Source of the DNA: Kangiellaceae bacterium
GTDB taxonomy: Bacteria > Pseudomonadota > Gammaproteobacteria > Enterobacterales > Kangiellaceae
Length of the DNA stretch: 38,824 nt
Direction of reading: 5' to 3'
Assembly (NCBI GenBank): GCA_013373015.1
Contig: JABXIQ010000040.1
Coordinates: 1 to 38,824, forward strand
This document shows positions 16,629-25,122 of the stretch, piece after piece. Position numbers and translations under genes: made by a program. The notes below the pieces were generated by a model. It was not told the DNA's origin, did no database searches, and worked only from the letters and a program-made list of their open reading frames with translations. How positions within the stretch are numbered: the first letter of the stretch is position 1; every line of letters starts with the position of its first letter.

Positions 16629-16646
16629 TGTAAGAAATATCGCACA
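16629..16646. promoter_or_regulatory. GacA/UvrY-like binding site upstream of the candidate CsrB-type RNA
   Basis: TGTAAGAAATATCGCACA matches the GacA upstream activating sequence TGTAAG-N6-CTTACA at 10 of 12 half-site positions: all of the left half and four of six in the right. It lies about 170-185 bases before the predicted RNA start, which is the usual distance in rsmY, rsmZ and csrB promoters. The sequence match is direct; binding is inferred. Confidence 0.6.
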
Positions 16647-16779
16647 AAGAGTTCAGCAATGGCTGAAAGAGGCCGCATCAATAAGTAAGGCTTTTGCTAA
16701 AATAATTGTAACCTATTGAAATATAAATAATAAATAGCAAGTTGTTTTGCTGCGATTGTTTTTTAGTCACTTTTGGCTG

Positions 16780-16807
16780 TTGTCGAAAAGTGTTTTTTTG
16801 CTACATT
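16780..16807 (+). promoter_or_regulatory. Predicted promoter of the CsrB-type RNA
   Basis: TTGTCG (16780-16785) and TACATT (16802-16807) are separated by 16 bases. This predicts transcription starting around 16813-16816, exactly where the first hairpin of the RNA begins. Confidence 0.55.
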
Positions 16808-16814
16808 AGCTCCC

Positions 16815-16966
16815 GTGATTAGGACTATCACACTATCTACAAATCGTATTTGGAATATATGGGAACAATAATTAGGACTGAGTAAACGGAGTTACCACCC
16901 AGGATGGGATTAGGGATTAACTGAAGGATGGATTCATTAGAGAAGCGGCTTTAGCCGCTTTTATTT
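16815..16966 (+). ncRNA. Candidate CsrB/RsmY/RsmZ-family sRNA (CsrA-sequestering)
   Basis: The gap between the ATP-NAD kinase gene and kefG has no protein gene, yet it holds ten GGA motifs between 16822 and 16932. Their positions are 16822, 16852, 16862, 16875, 16888, 16902, 16907, 16914, 16926 and 16930. Several sit in the loops of small hairpins: GTGAT-TAGGACT-ATCAC (16815-16831), GTAA-ACGGAG-TTAC (16882-16895) and CCC-AGGAT-GGG (about 16898-16908). These are the hallmark of RNAs that titrate the translational regulator CsrA/RsmA. The RNA ends with a GC-rich stem AAGCGGCT/AGCCGCTT and a T tract. A promoter and a GacA-like box lie upstream. In known systems BarA/UvrY or GacS/GacA switches such RNAs on to release CsrA targets. 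The length of about 150 nt is closer to RsmY/RsmZ than to E. coli CsrB. The assignment rests on pattern; no family model was run. Confidence 0.82.
16943..16966 (+). terminator. Intrinsic terminator of the CsrB-type RNA
   Basis: AAGCGGCT-TT-AGCCGCTT forms an 8-bp GC-rich stem followed by TTATTTTG. Such RNAs typically end in this way. Confidence 0.85.
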
Positions 16967-17110
16967 TGCCTAAAATTTATAAAAGCTTAAAAATATCCTT
17001 GTTTTTTCAATCCTTTAGTTCAATTTGCGAGTATCTTTAAGTACACTCAAGTATAGAATTTTCACTCTTGTACGCTAATGGCGACTATTGGTTTGCCCAA
17101 AGGAATTAGT

Positions 17111-17659
17111 ATGCAAAACAAAGTGTTAGTCAATTTTGTCCATCCGCTTTACGAAAAATCTAAAGCAAATAAAGCTCTAGTAAGCGCGATCAATGATATT
17201 GAAGGGGTTACCTTCAATGATCTCTATGAGCGTTACCCCGATTTTTATATTGATATTGAGCGCGAGCAAAAATTGCTACTCGAGCACGATGTTATAGTGT
17301 TTCAACACCCTTTTTATTGGTATAGCTCACCGTCGTTATTGAAAGAGTGGCAGGATTTGGTTTTGGAAAATGGTTTTGCTTATGGTGATGGTGGATATCA
17401 ATTGCAAGGAAAACAATGGCTTACAGCAATTACCGTTGGTGGAACTGAGGATAGTTATGGCGCAGGTGGCTATAACCAATTTCCTATAGAGTTATTGCTA
17501 AAGCCCTTTGAGCAAACAGCTGACTTTTGTGGCATGAAATTCTTAGCGCCGTATGTGATGTATGAAGCTTTGATGTTAAGCGATACCGAGTTAGCGGATG
17601 CGGCTCATCAATATGCACAGACAATTCGCCATTTGCGTGATGGTGATTATAAGTCTTAA
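17111..17659 (+). CDS. kefG: KefF/KefG-type NAD(P)H oxidoreductase, potassium efflux ancillary protein
   Basis: The start is ATG 17111 (MQNKVLVNFVHPLYEKSKAN), preceded by AGGA at 17100; an in-frame ATG at 17078 has no binding site. The 182-residue flavodoxin-like protein has the quinone-oxidoreductase motifs VIVFQHPFYWYSSPSLLKEW and TVGGTEDSYGAGGYNQF. KefF and KefG are FMN-binding subunits that activate the glutathione-gated K+ efflux systems KefC and KefB. The next gene, 64 bases downstream, is the matching KefB-type antiporter, supporting this role over a general quinone reductase. Confidence 0.88.
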   Translation: MQNKVLVNFVHPLYEKSKANKALVSAINDIEGVTFNDLYERYPDFYIDIEREQKLLLEHDVIVFQHPFYWYSSPSLLKEWQDLVLENGFAYGDGGYQLQGKQWLTAITVGGTEDSYGAGGYNQFPIELLLKPFEQTADFCGMKFLAPYVMYEALMLSDTELADAAHQYAQTIRHLRDGDYKS

Positions 17660-17723
17660 GTCTCAGTTTGAGGGGTTGGATAGTCATGTTAGGTAGTGAT
17701 AAGCGCTTGGTGCAGGAGTTGTA

Positions 17724-19607
17724 ATGGATACCCATAGTATTTTATTTCAGGCTTTTATCTTTTTATTAGCGGCGGTCATTGGTGTGCCCATTGCTAAGCG
17801 CTTGGGGCTCGGTTCTGTATTAGGTTATTTGCTCGCAGGGATTATCATTGGACCTTTTATTCTAGGTTTAGTGGGGCAAGACGTCACAGACATTATGCAT
17901 TTCGCTGAATTTGGCGTGGTAATGATGTTGTTTTTAGTGGGGTTGGAGCTTGAACCGCATAAATTATGGAAACTGCGAATGCCTATTTTGGGCTTGGGTG
18001 GGTTGCAAGTCATTATCACCAGCATCATCATTATGTTTGCTGCGTTAGCGTTTGGTTTGAAGTGGCAAATGGCGTTGGCAATCGGCATGATTTTGGCTTT
18101 GTCATCGACGGCCATCGTTTTGCAAACCTTGAGTGAGAAGGGGCTGATGCGCACCGACGCGGGTAAGTCTGCTTTTGCCGTGCTCTTATTTCAAGATATC
18201 GCAGTGATTCCGATGTTAGCCTTGATGCCGTTGTTGGCAACTTTGACGGTAACGTCGCCAAACTCAGTAGGTCATGCAGCGCTACAAGGCTGGCAACAAA
18301 CCTTGCTGGTTTTTGCTGTTATTATCAGCATTATTTTGGCGGGACGTTATCTGGTTGCCCCAATCTTTAACTGGATAGCTCGTACTGGTCTTCGAGAAAT
18401 TTTTATTGCTAGCTCCTTATTATTGGTGATCAGTATCACTCTTGCAATGCAAGCCGTTGGGTTATCGCCCGCCTTGGGTGCTTTTTTGGCTGGTGTTGTG
18501 CTGGCTGAAAGTGAGTATCGCCATGAGTTGGAAGTCGGCTTAGATACATTTAAAAGTTTATTGCTAGGTCTGTTTTTCATCACTGTAGGTGCTTCGATTG
18601 ATTTGGCGCTGTTTTTACAATCCCCTTGGCTAATTTTAGGTTTAGTAGCACTTTTGATTGTGATCAAGATATTGGTATTAGTGCTATTGGCCAAGCAGTT
18701 TAAAATGCCGATCATTGAAAATGTTATATTTTCTTTCGCCTTAGCTCAGGGCGGTGAGTTTGCATTTGTATTATTCTCTTTTGCATCAAAAAATGGTGTC
18801 TTGCCACAAGATATTATTGCGATACTCGTGGTCGTTGTGGCACTTTCAATGGCTTTGACACCTGTCCTGATTATTCTTTGCGAGAAGTACTTACAACCAA
18901 TATTTGCTCATAAAGCCGAGGAGCGTCAGTTCGATGAGATTGACGATGGTGATACTCCTGTGATTGTTGCGGGTTATGGCCGATTTGGTCAAATAGTCTC
19001 GCGCTTACTGCGTTCGCAAGGATTTCAAACGACATTGCTAGAATACGATGCGGTGCAATTGGATTTGGTCCGGCGTTTTGGTACTAAAGCCTTTTATGGT
19101 GATGTCACCAATTTAGAGTTGTTGAAAGCGGCTGGAGCCGCAGAAGCTAAATTGATTGTCATTGCGGTTGATAATCAAGAAAAATCATTAATAGTTACCG
19201 AGTTATGTCGTAAGCATTTCCCTCACCTTAAGATTTATGCAAGGGCAAAAGGGCGGCGCGAAGCTTATGAATTACAAAAAGCAGGAGCCCATTTTGTGAT
19301 GCGAGAAACGCTGGGCTCTGCGGTGTTATTGGGTAGAGATGCATTAGTTTCATTGGGCTATCGTAATTATCAAGCCCATCGTGCGGCAAAAATGTTCTTG
19401 CATTATGACATGCGTCATTTAGATGAGTTGGCTGAGCTATGGGGTGACGAAAAACAATATATTTTAGAAGCCACTGAGAAAGCTGAGCTGTTGGAAGCGG
19501 TACTTAAAGCAGATCAAAAAGATCGTCAAGAACTGGAAGATCATGCTTGGAATGCTGAAGATCGGCCGACAAGTTCAACTTTAGACAATGTTGAGAAGAA
19601 CCAATGA
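17724..19607 (+). CDS. kefB: KefB/KefC-type glutathione-regulated potassium-efflux antiporter (CPA2)
   Basis: The 627-residue protein has an N-terminal Na+/H+ exchanger domain of about twelve membrane segments (residues 1-385). It includes FLVGLELEPHKLW, LALSSTAIVLQTL, LLFQDIAVIPML and GAFLAGVVLAESEYRHELE. A cytoplasmic TrkA-N domain follows, with the nucleotide-binding motif VIVAGYGRFGQIVSRLL (about residue 412) and FYGDVTNLELLKAAGA. The C-terminal tail is acidic. The protein exports K+ in exchange for H+ during electrophile stress and is gated by glutathione adducts. CAGGAG before the ATG is a good binding site. The stop overlaps the fetB start (ATGA). Confidence 0.95.
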   Translation: MDTHSILFQAFIFLLAAVIGVPIAKRLGLGSVLGYLLAGIIIGPFILGLVGQDVTDIMHFAEFGVVMMLFLVGLELEPHKLWKLRMPILGLGGLQVIITSIIIMFAALAFGLKWQMALAIGMILALSSTAIVLQTLSEKGLMRTDAGKSAFAVLLFQDIAVIPMLALMPLLATLTVTSPNSVGHAALQGWQQTLLVFAVIISIILAGRYLVAPIFNWIARTGLREIFIASSLLLVISITLAMQAVGLSPALGAFLAGVVLAESEYRHELEVGLDTFKSLLLGLFFITVGASIDLALFLQSPWLILGLVALLIVIKILVLVLLAKQFKMPIIENVIFSFALAQGGEFAFVLFSFASKNGVLPQDIIAILVVVVALSMALTPVLIILCEKYLQPIFAHKAEERQFDEIDDGDTPVIVAGYGRFGQIVSRLLRSQGFQTTLLEYDAVQLDLVRRFGTKAFYGDVTNLELLKAAGAAEAKLIVIAVDNQEKSLIVTELCRKHFPHLKIYARAKGRREAYELQKAGAHFVMRETLGSAVLLGRDALVSLGYRNYQAHRAAKMFLHYDMRHLDELAELWGDEKQYILEATEKAELLEAVLKADQKDRQELEDHAWNAEDRPTSSTLDNVEKNQ

Positions 19608-20317
19608 GCTTGCCTGAAATCGGTGTATGGGAGCTAAGTTTGACTTTAATTCCTGTGCTGTTTGTGGGAATGATATTTTGGCAGTGGAAACTACCTCTCA
19701 AGGATTTGATCGTCGCGACCTTAAGAATGGTAGTGCAGTTATTGTTGATAGGGTTTTTGCTAGTTTATTTGTTCAAACAGGATGATTGGTGGCTTGGTTT
19801 AGTATTGATGGGCTTCATGCTGATCATTTCTGGCTGGATTGCAATGCGTCCATTACTCAATAAAACCCGTCAACACTTTACTCAATTGAGCATCTCATTA
19901 TTGTTAGGCTGTGGCTTTATTTTAATCTTGATATTGGTTGCGGTTTTGAAGTTAGAACCGTGGTATCAACCTCGCTACGTTATTCCTTTAGCAGGAATGT
20001 TGTTGGCAAATACCATGAATGGTTTGAGTTTAGCAGGAGAGCGTTTTCAGTCAGAACTTGAACAGAAAAAAACATTATTAGATGCCCGCAACGCTGCTTT
20101 TAATACCGCAATGATTCCACAAATTAACAGTTTGCTAGCTGTTGGATTGGTGGCTTTGCCTGGTATGATGACTGGCCAGATTTTGTCGGGAGTATCACCA
20201 TTGATCGCTGTGCGTTACCAGATCATTATCATGGCTGCCATTCTTTGCTCAGCAGCTTTTTCAGTGGCCGTGTATTTAGTGATGCGAGTAAAAGAAATGG
20301 TTGCAACTAATCGTTAA
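19604..20317 (+). CDS. fetB: FetB/YbbM-type ABC transporter permease (UPF0014)
   Basis: The 237-residue membrane protein begins inside the kefB stop codon. It has about six or seven predicted membrane segments. It shows the FetB family motifs ATLRMVVQLLLIGFLLVYLF, IPLAGMLLANTMNGLSLAGE, ALDARNAAFNTAMIPQIN-like and VALPGMMTGQILSGVSPLIAVRYQ. In E. coli FetA (ATPase) and FetB form an iron exporter linked to oxidative-stress resistance. No fetA is adjacent, so the ATPase would have to come from elsewhere. Coupling to kefB suggests both work in the same electrophile or oxidative stress response, but that is inference. Confidence 0.9.
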   Translation: MSLPEIGVWELSLTLIPVLFVGMIFWQWKLPLKDLIVATLRMVVQLLLIGFLLVYLFKQDDWWLGLVLMGFMLIISGWIAMRPLLNKTRQHFTQLSISLLLGCGFILILILVAVLKLEPWYQPRYVIPLAGMLLANTMNGLSLAGERFQSELEQKKTLLDARNAAFNTAMIPQINSLLAVGLVALPGMMTGQILSGVSPLIAVRYQIIIMAAILCSAAFSVAVYLVMRVKEMVATNR

Positions 20318-20370
20318 AATTAACTGTCTAAAATCAAGCGTTTCATCTTAAAACTGGAGTGAACGGATAT

Positions 20371-21246
20371 ATGCTTTCACGAGGTATTTTGCTTAAAGTC
20401 AAAGCTGTTGAGCTTATGGAAGGTGGTGGTTTTAAGGTTAAACGTCCATTTCCCGGGCAAATTCCAGATCGACTAGTAGACCCTTTTCTTTTGATAGATG
20501 AAATGGGACCCTCAGATTATGCGCCTGGCGAAGCTGTTGGTGCTCCTGATCACCCTCATCGAGGATTTGAGACAGTGACATATATGCTTGAAGGCGTTTT
20601 TGAACATCGTGATTCAGCTGGGCATTCAGGTACTCTTAAAGCGGGAGATGTGCAGTGGATGACGGCAGGAAGTGGGGTGGTACACTCTGAAATGCCTGCG
20701 GCTTCAATTGTTAAGCGCGGTGGACGAGTTCATGGTTTTCAAATTTGGGTGAATTTGCCTGCCAGTAAAAAAATGATGGATCCGCGTTATCAAGATATTG
20801 ATAATGATGATATTCCAACAGCAACATCGCAGGATAAATTAGTATCAGTGAAAGTAATCGCTGGTCAAGCAATGGGTGTTAATGCAGTAATTGATACGCA
20901 AATTTCAATAATTTATCAGCACTGGATCGTCAATCCAGGCGGTAAATTTCGTCAACCTCTTCAATCAAACCTAAATGCAATGCTGTATTTGTTTCAAGGT
21001 GATGATTTATTGATTGATGGAGCTCAGTTAAAAGAATCTGAATTAGTCATTTTTCATCAAGGCGACTATATCGAGTTTTCTTTGCCAGAGGCGGCTCAAC
21101 GACATGTTGAGTTCATTGTGTTGGCAGGAGAGCCTATACGCGAACCAGTTGTTCGCTCAGGTCCTTTTGTGATGAATACTCTGTCGGAAATAAAGCAAGC
21201 TATTGATGATTATCAGCAAGGTAAAATGGGCGTTATTAACAACTGA
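20371..21246 (+). CDS. Pirin family protein
   Basis: The ATG at 20371 (MLSRGILLKVKAVELMEGGG) is chosen because GGAG lies upstream. A GTG at 20359 would fall inside that purine tract. The protein of about 291 residues has the pirin N-domain with the metal-binding histidines in DHPHRGFETVTYMLEG and the following EHRDSAGHSGTLKAGDVQWMT and GSGVVHSEMP. A C-terminal pirin cupin follows (EPIREPVVRSGPFVMNT). Bacterial pirins include quercetinase-like dioxygenases and regulators of central metabolism; the role here is open. It is downstream of fetB with a 53-base gap and convergent with mnmC. Confidence 0.93.
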   Translation: MLSRGILLKVKAVELMEGGGFKVKRPFPGQIPDRLVDPFLLIDEMGPSDYAPGEAVGAPDHPHRGFETVTYMLEGVFEHRDSAGHSGTLKAGDVQWMTAGSGVVHSEMPAASIVKRGGRVHGFQIWVNLPASKKMMDPRYQDIDNDDIPTATSQDKLVSVKVIAGQAMGVNAVIDTQISIIYQHWIVNPGGKFRQPLQSNLNAMLYLFQGDDLLIDGAQLKESELVIFHQGDYIEFSLPEAAQRHVEFIVLAGEPIREPVVRSGPFVMNTLSEIKQAIDDYQQGKMGVINN

Positions 21247-21284
21247 ACTCAAGTTAATTAATTGCTTAATGAAGGTTTATTAAA

Positions 21285-23156
21285 CTAGCGATTTACTCGC
21301 AAAGGGCTGAGTCTAGCTAAAAGATTTTTTGTTAATGGCAGTGTTTGATGGCTAATGCTATTGGCAATAATTTGTCCACACAATAAAGAAAGACATAATC
21401 CTCGAGTGCCAAAACCGTAGTTTGTCCAAAGTGTTTGTCGGTTTTGAGTTGACAATATTCCAGTAAAGGGGAATCGGTCATAGGATGAGGCGCGAATACC
21501 TACATAGTCTTGAGTGTGTCTATTTGGGTTAATATTGAGATCAAAGTTAGTATTTGCGAGTTGTAGATTGGCTTCTTGATCTTGAGGCCATATATTTTCA
21601 TCGACGCTATTATGGAACGTTGCCCCTAAAACAAGTTGCTGCTTAGTCTTAAAAAGCTGTCCGTTATAATTAATAGGTGCTTCTATATTTACCTGGTTAT
21701 TAACCGTTGTGAGTTGTCCTCTTAATGGCATAATGGTTGGTAAATGCTCAATACCAAGGTTGTTGAGTAAACTATTGTGACCAGTGGCTAGTATTATGTG
21801 ATTAAAATCTGATAATTCTTCAAGCGAGGATATGCTCGTATTGTAGTGGATGTTTTTTTCATTAATATTCGAAACTAAGGACTGACAAAATGTTTGTCCG
21901 TTAAGTTGAAATGCTGGTAAAGCTAAGCCAGAAATAATCTGTTCGTTAAGCTGTGTTTGGTGCCATTGAAAGTGATTGCTCTGTTGGTTGTTGATACGTT
22001 CTCGATACTGTTGAGCATATTGATCTAGTTGATACTGAGAATATTTGTCACTAGTTAGTTGTAAGCATTGAGTGTATTCAGCCATTCTTGGTTGCTCAGT
22101 TAGGTATTGAGCTAATGTATAAAAACCTTGGAAAGTTAACTGGCTAAAAGCGTTGTGATCTAAAGAAAGATTAGGCGTTGCCAACAGTGCGGGCATTTTA
22201 GAAGCTGCGTCAGCAAGCCAAGATCTTTGCTCAAAAATTTCAACATCGATATTTTGTTTGTGTAACCAATAAGCGGTTGAACAACCTGCTAATCCTGCGC
22301 CAATAATTGCTACACGAGCAGACTTTTTTTTCGATTGTAGGTAACTTGACGCTAGTGTAGGTTTAGGAGTAGAAAGTTTTTTCTCTATAAATTGCGCAGT
22401 GATCATTTCACGCTTTTGTGCAAATCCTTTTTGTTTTGTTACCTCGAATCCATAGTGTTGTAGTCCTTTTCGGATTGCTGAAGCCGCGGTAAATGTTGCA
22501 ACCGTAGTTCGCGATGTATCATTATTTTCCGCATGAAGTGCCATAAAATGTAATAAGCCTTTATGCCACATATCGGGGTTTTTGCTTGGAGCAAATCCAT
22601 CTAAAAACCAAGCATCAACCTTAAAGTCTTCTTGTACTGCAACTTCTTTTAGTGCTTTATCGATAGGTAACAAGATTAAGTGCAAGTGAATAGTGCTCTT
22701 GATCTGTATGGTATAAATCCCCGGCAAAGCGGGAGGATAATGTTTCAGTAAGGTTTCGGTTAGTTCTGTTTCTAAATTAAGGTTTTGGTATGCTTTTTTT
22801 AGATCTGCTATCTTTAGTGGAAACTGCTCAACTGAATAATAATGTAAAGACTTATTGTTGGTGTTAGTTGATTTTTGCCATAGCTCACAACTGAGTAAAA
22901 AATTCAGTCCTGTGCCGAATCCTGTTTCAAAAATAACAAAAGAATCTTTCTTTGAGTTTTTAAGATTGGCAAAGCGCTGTGCTAAGTTATTGCCTTTTAG
23001 AAAAACGTATTCACTCTCGGCCAATCCATCTTTACTATTAAAGTAAATATCATCAAATAACGGTGAGTAGGGCGTGAAAGTTAGGCGACTATTTTCGCTG
23101 GTGTTTTCACGCCACTCTATCGTTACGGGTTTTACGCCTAAAAAAGCGTTGTGCAT
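21285..23156 (-). CDS. mnmC: Bifunctional tRNA mnm5s2U biosynthesis protein MnmC
   Basis: The 623-residue protein shows both halves of MnmC. The N-terminal methyltransferase (residues 1-245) has the SAM motif VIFETGFGTGLNFLLSCELW and the signature VDAWFLDGFAPSKNPDMW. The C-terminal FAD-dependent oxidoreductase has the dinucleotide-binding motif VAIIGAGLAGCSTAYWL (about residue 281), MPLRGQLT and the C-terminal YGFGTRGLCLSLLCG. MnmC finishes the 5-methylaminomethyl modification of wobble uridine in several tRNAs. Its start is 21 bases downstream of folE on the same strand, so the two are probably one operon. It is rather more AT-rich than its neighbours. Confidence 0.97.
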   Translation of the reverse strand: MHNAFLGVKPVTIEWRENTSENSRLTFTPYSPLFDDIYFNSKDGLAESEYVFLKGNNLAQRFANLKNSKKDSFVIFETGFGTGLNFLLSCELWQKSTNTNNKSLHYYSVEQFPLKIADLKKAYQNLNLETELTETLLKHYPPALPGIYTIQIKSTIHLHLILLPIDKALKEVAVQEDFKVDAWFLDGFAPSKNPDMWHKGLLHFMALHAENNDTSRTTVATFTAASAIRKGLQHYGFEVTKQKGFAQKREMITAQFIEKKLSTPKPTLASSYLQSKKKSARVAIIGAGLAGCSTAYWLHKQNIDVEIFEQRSWLADAASKMPALLATPNLSLDHNAFSQLTFQGFYTLAQYLTEQPRMAEYTQCLQLTSDKYSQYQLDQYAQQYRERINNQQSNHFQWHQTQLNEQIISGLALPAFQLNGQTFCQSLVSNINEKNIHYNTSISSLEELSDFNHIILATGHNSLLNNLGIEHLPTIMPLRGQLTTVNNQVNIEAPINYNGQLFKTKQQLVLGATFHNSVDENIWPQDQEANLQLANTNFDLNINPNRHTQDYVGIRASSYDRFPFTGILSTQNRQTLWTNYGFGTRGLCLSLLCGQIIANSISHQTLPLTKNLLARLSPLRVNR

Positions 23157-23177
23157 ACTAGTCTTCGATAAATTGTG

Positions 23178-23732
23178 TTATTTTCCAATCAGACTTAGGA
23201 ACTCGTTGCGTGTATTTTGTGATGAGCGAAACAGCCCAAGCATAGTTGAGCTGGTCATCACGGAGTTCTGTTTTTCTACACCACGCATCATCATACACAT
23301 ATGCTTGGCTTCAATAATGACTGCCACGCCTGCTGCGCCAGTGACGTCTTGGATAGCTTCAGCAATTTGTTTTGTGAGATTTTCTTGGATTTGTAGGCGA
23401 CGCGCAAACATATCGGTGATGCGCGCAATTTTAGATAGGCCAATGACTTTACCTGTTGGCAGATAACCTACATGAACTTTGCCTACAAAGGGTAACATAT
23501 GATGTTCACACATAGAGTAGAGCTCGATGTCTTTGACGATTACCATTGAGTCGTTATCGGACTCGAAAATAGCGTTGTTAACCACGGTTTCCAAATCTTG
23601 GTTATAACCACGTGTCAAAAACTGCATTGCTTTAGCTGCACGTTTTGGAGTATCAACGATTCCATCGCGCTCCACATCTTCTCCGATCTCAACTAATATT
23701 TCATGGTATAAATGGGTCAATTTGTCAGACAT
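23178..23732 (-). CDS. folE: GTP cyclohydrolase I
   Basis: The 184-residue FolE has the zinc/catalytic motif [19 protein letters not shown], the signature [20 protein letters not shown], and the C-terminal [17 protein letters not shown] with the third zinc Cys. It converts GTP to dihydroneopterin triphosphate, the first step of folate and queuosine-pterin synthesis. The latter also links to the QueD-like gene elsewhere in the window. AGGAAAT before the ATG fits a ribosome binding site. It is divergent from pdxB, with an 87-base shared promoter region. Confidence 0.98.
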   Translation of the reverse strand: MSDKLTHLYHEILVEIGEDVERDGIVDTPKRAAKAMQFLTRGYNQDLETVVNNAIFESDNDSMVIVKDIELYSMCEHHMLPFVGKVHVGYLPTGKVIGLSKIARITDMFARRLQIQENLTKQIAEAIQDVTGAAGVAVIIEAKHMCMMMRGVEKQNSVMTSSTMLGLFRSSQNTRNEFLSLIGK

Positions 23733-23819
23733 TAAAATTTCCTTTGGCTAAATCTATAAGCAATTTTATAGTAAACTCAGTAACATACTCAAATTTTTGT
23801 CGAAAATAAGTGAAAACAA

Positions 23820-24884
23820 GTGTTAAAGATTATAGCTGATGAGAATATGCCTTTGGTTGAAGACTTGTTCGGTCATTTGGGGTCTATTCACAGGGTTGCA
23901 GGGCGAAATATATCGGCAAATGACGTGCAAGACGCCAATATTTTGCTAGTGCGCTCCATTACGCAGGTTAATTCAGAATTATTAAATGGCTCATCGGTAC
24001 GGTTTGTCGGTAGTGCAACCATTGGTACCGATCATATTGATCAAGATTATCTAGCCAAAAATAATATTGGTTTCGCCTATGCTCCAGGCTGTAATGCTCA
24101 GGCAGTTGCTGAGTATGTGCTATGCGCTATAGCATATTGGGCAGAGAAGCGTAATCGAGATGTCTCACGCATCAGGGTGGGTATTATTGGTGCCGGCAAT
24201 GTCGGCAGTAAGCTAGCGAAGGTGCTTGATGCATTATCAATTGATTATGTTTTGAGCGATCCTCCTTTACAACAAGCTGGTGATAGACGAAGTTTTGTTT
24301 CATTAGATGAGATTCAAGCCTGCGATGTGATTAGTTGCCATGTACCACTGACTTATGATCAGGCTGATGCAACTTATCATCTTCTTGATCAATCTTTTCT
24401 TGATGGCTTAAAGGATAACTGCCTATTGATTAATTCATCGCGTGGAGCGGTTTTGGACAATCAAGCGGCGCTTAACGCGAAAATTTTAGCCGAAATTGAC
24501 AATAGAAGGTTGGATATTGTGCTTGATGTTTGGGAGAACGAACCAGATCTTGATGTTCATTTGTTAGATAAATGCCTCTTAGCTACGCCGCATATCGCAG
24601 GTTATAGCCTTGCAGGTAAAGTCCGAGGTAGTTTTATGCTCTATCAAGCCGTATGTCATTGGTTCGATAAAGCAGAAGTTCATAAATTAGTGGATTATTT
24701 GCCTAGAAATAATCACTGGCCATTGAACCTAAGAGCATTGAAACAGCTAAAAAAATACTATGATATTTCGGCAGATGATCAGGCGTTGCGGCAAGTTAAG
24801 CAGTATTTGCCTCAGAGTTTTGATAAATTACGAAAAGAATATCCAACTCGCCACGAATTTATAGATTTTTCAAATATTATATGA
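23820..24884 (+). CDS. pdxB: Erythronate-4-phosphate dehydrogenase
   Basis: The 354-residue protein starts at GTG (MLKIIADENMPLVEDLFG, the PdxB-typical N-terminus). It has the NAD-binding motif VGIIGAGNVGSKLAKVL, the catalytic Arg in INSSRGAVLD, Glu in WENEPDLD and His in TPHIAGYSLAGK. It also has the C-terminal PdxB dimerisation tail. It catalyses the second step of the DXP-dependent pyridoxal phosphate pathway. It overlaps the following small gene by ATGA. Confidence 0.97.
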   Translation: MLKIIADENMPLVEDLFGHLGSIHRVAGRNISANDVQDANILLVRSITQVNSELLNGSSVRFVGSATIGTDHIDQDYLAKNNIGFAYAPGCNAQAVAEYVLCAIAYWAEKRNRDVSRIRVGIIGAGNVGSKLAKVLDALSIDYVLSDPPLQQAGDRRSFVSLDEIQACDVISCHVPLTYDQADATYHLLDQSFLDGLKDNCLLINSSRGAVLDNQAALNAKILAEIDNRRLDIVLDVWENEPDLDVHLLDKCLLATPHIAGYSLAGKVRGSFMLYQAVCHWFDKAEVHKLVDYLPRNNHWPLNLRALKQLKKYYDISADDQALRQVKQYLPQSFDKLRKEYPTRHEFIDFSNII

Positions 24885-25117
24885 ATCCATTTACTTACAT
24901 TACCAGAAGTGCTTTGCCAAGAGGTTGGAAAGTGGTTCTTATCAGTTTGTTGATTGCAATACTGTCAGCGTTACCGTTGTTGTTACTCACTGCTTACAGC
25001 CCAGAACAAGAGATTCCGCTTGTGCTGGGGTTTATATCTATGTTTGGTGTGATCTGTGGCTTAATCAGTATGATCGGAGGTTTTCTGATCATACTATTTG
25101 ATATTTATAAGCAGTAG
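24881..25117 (+). CDS. Small two-helix membrane protein, unknown function
   Basis: The 78-residue protein overlaps the pdxB stop by four bases, so translation is coupled. Two hydrophobic segments are visible, at about residues 17-38 (VVLISLLIAILSALPLLLLTA) and 48-75 (VLGFISMFGVICGLISMIGG). A short basic N-terminus suggests the N-in orientation. I recognise no family. Convergent srmB-like helicase DNA starts five bases after its stop. Confidence 0.7.
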   Translation: MNPFTYITRSALPRGWKVVLISLLIAILSALPLLLLTAYSPEQEIPLVLGFISMFGVICGLISMIGGFLIILFDIYKQ

Positions 25118-25122
25118 TTGAT

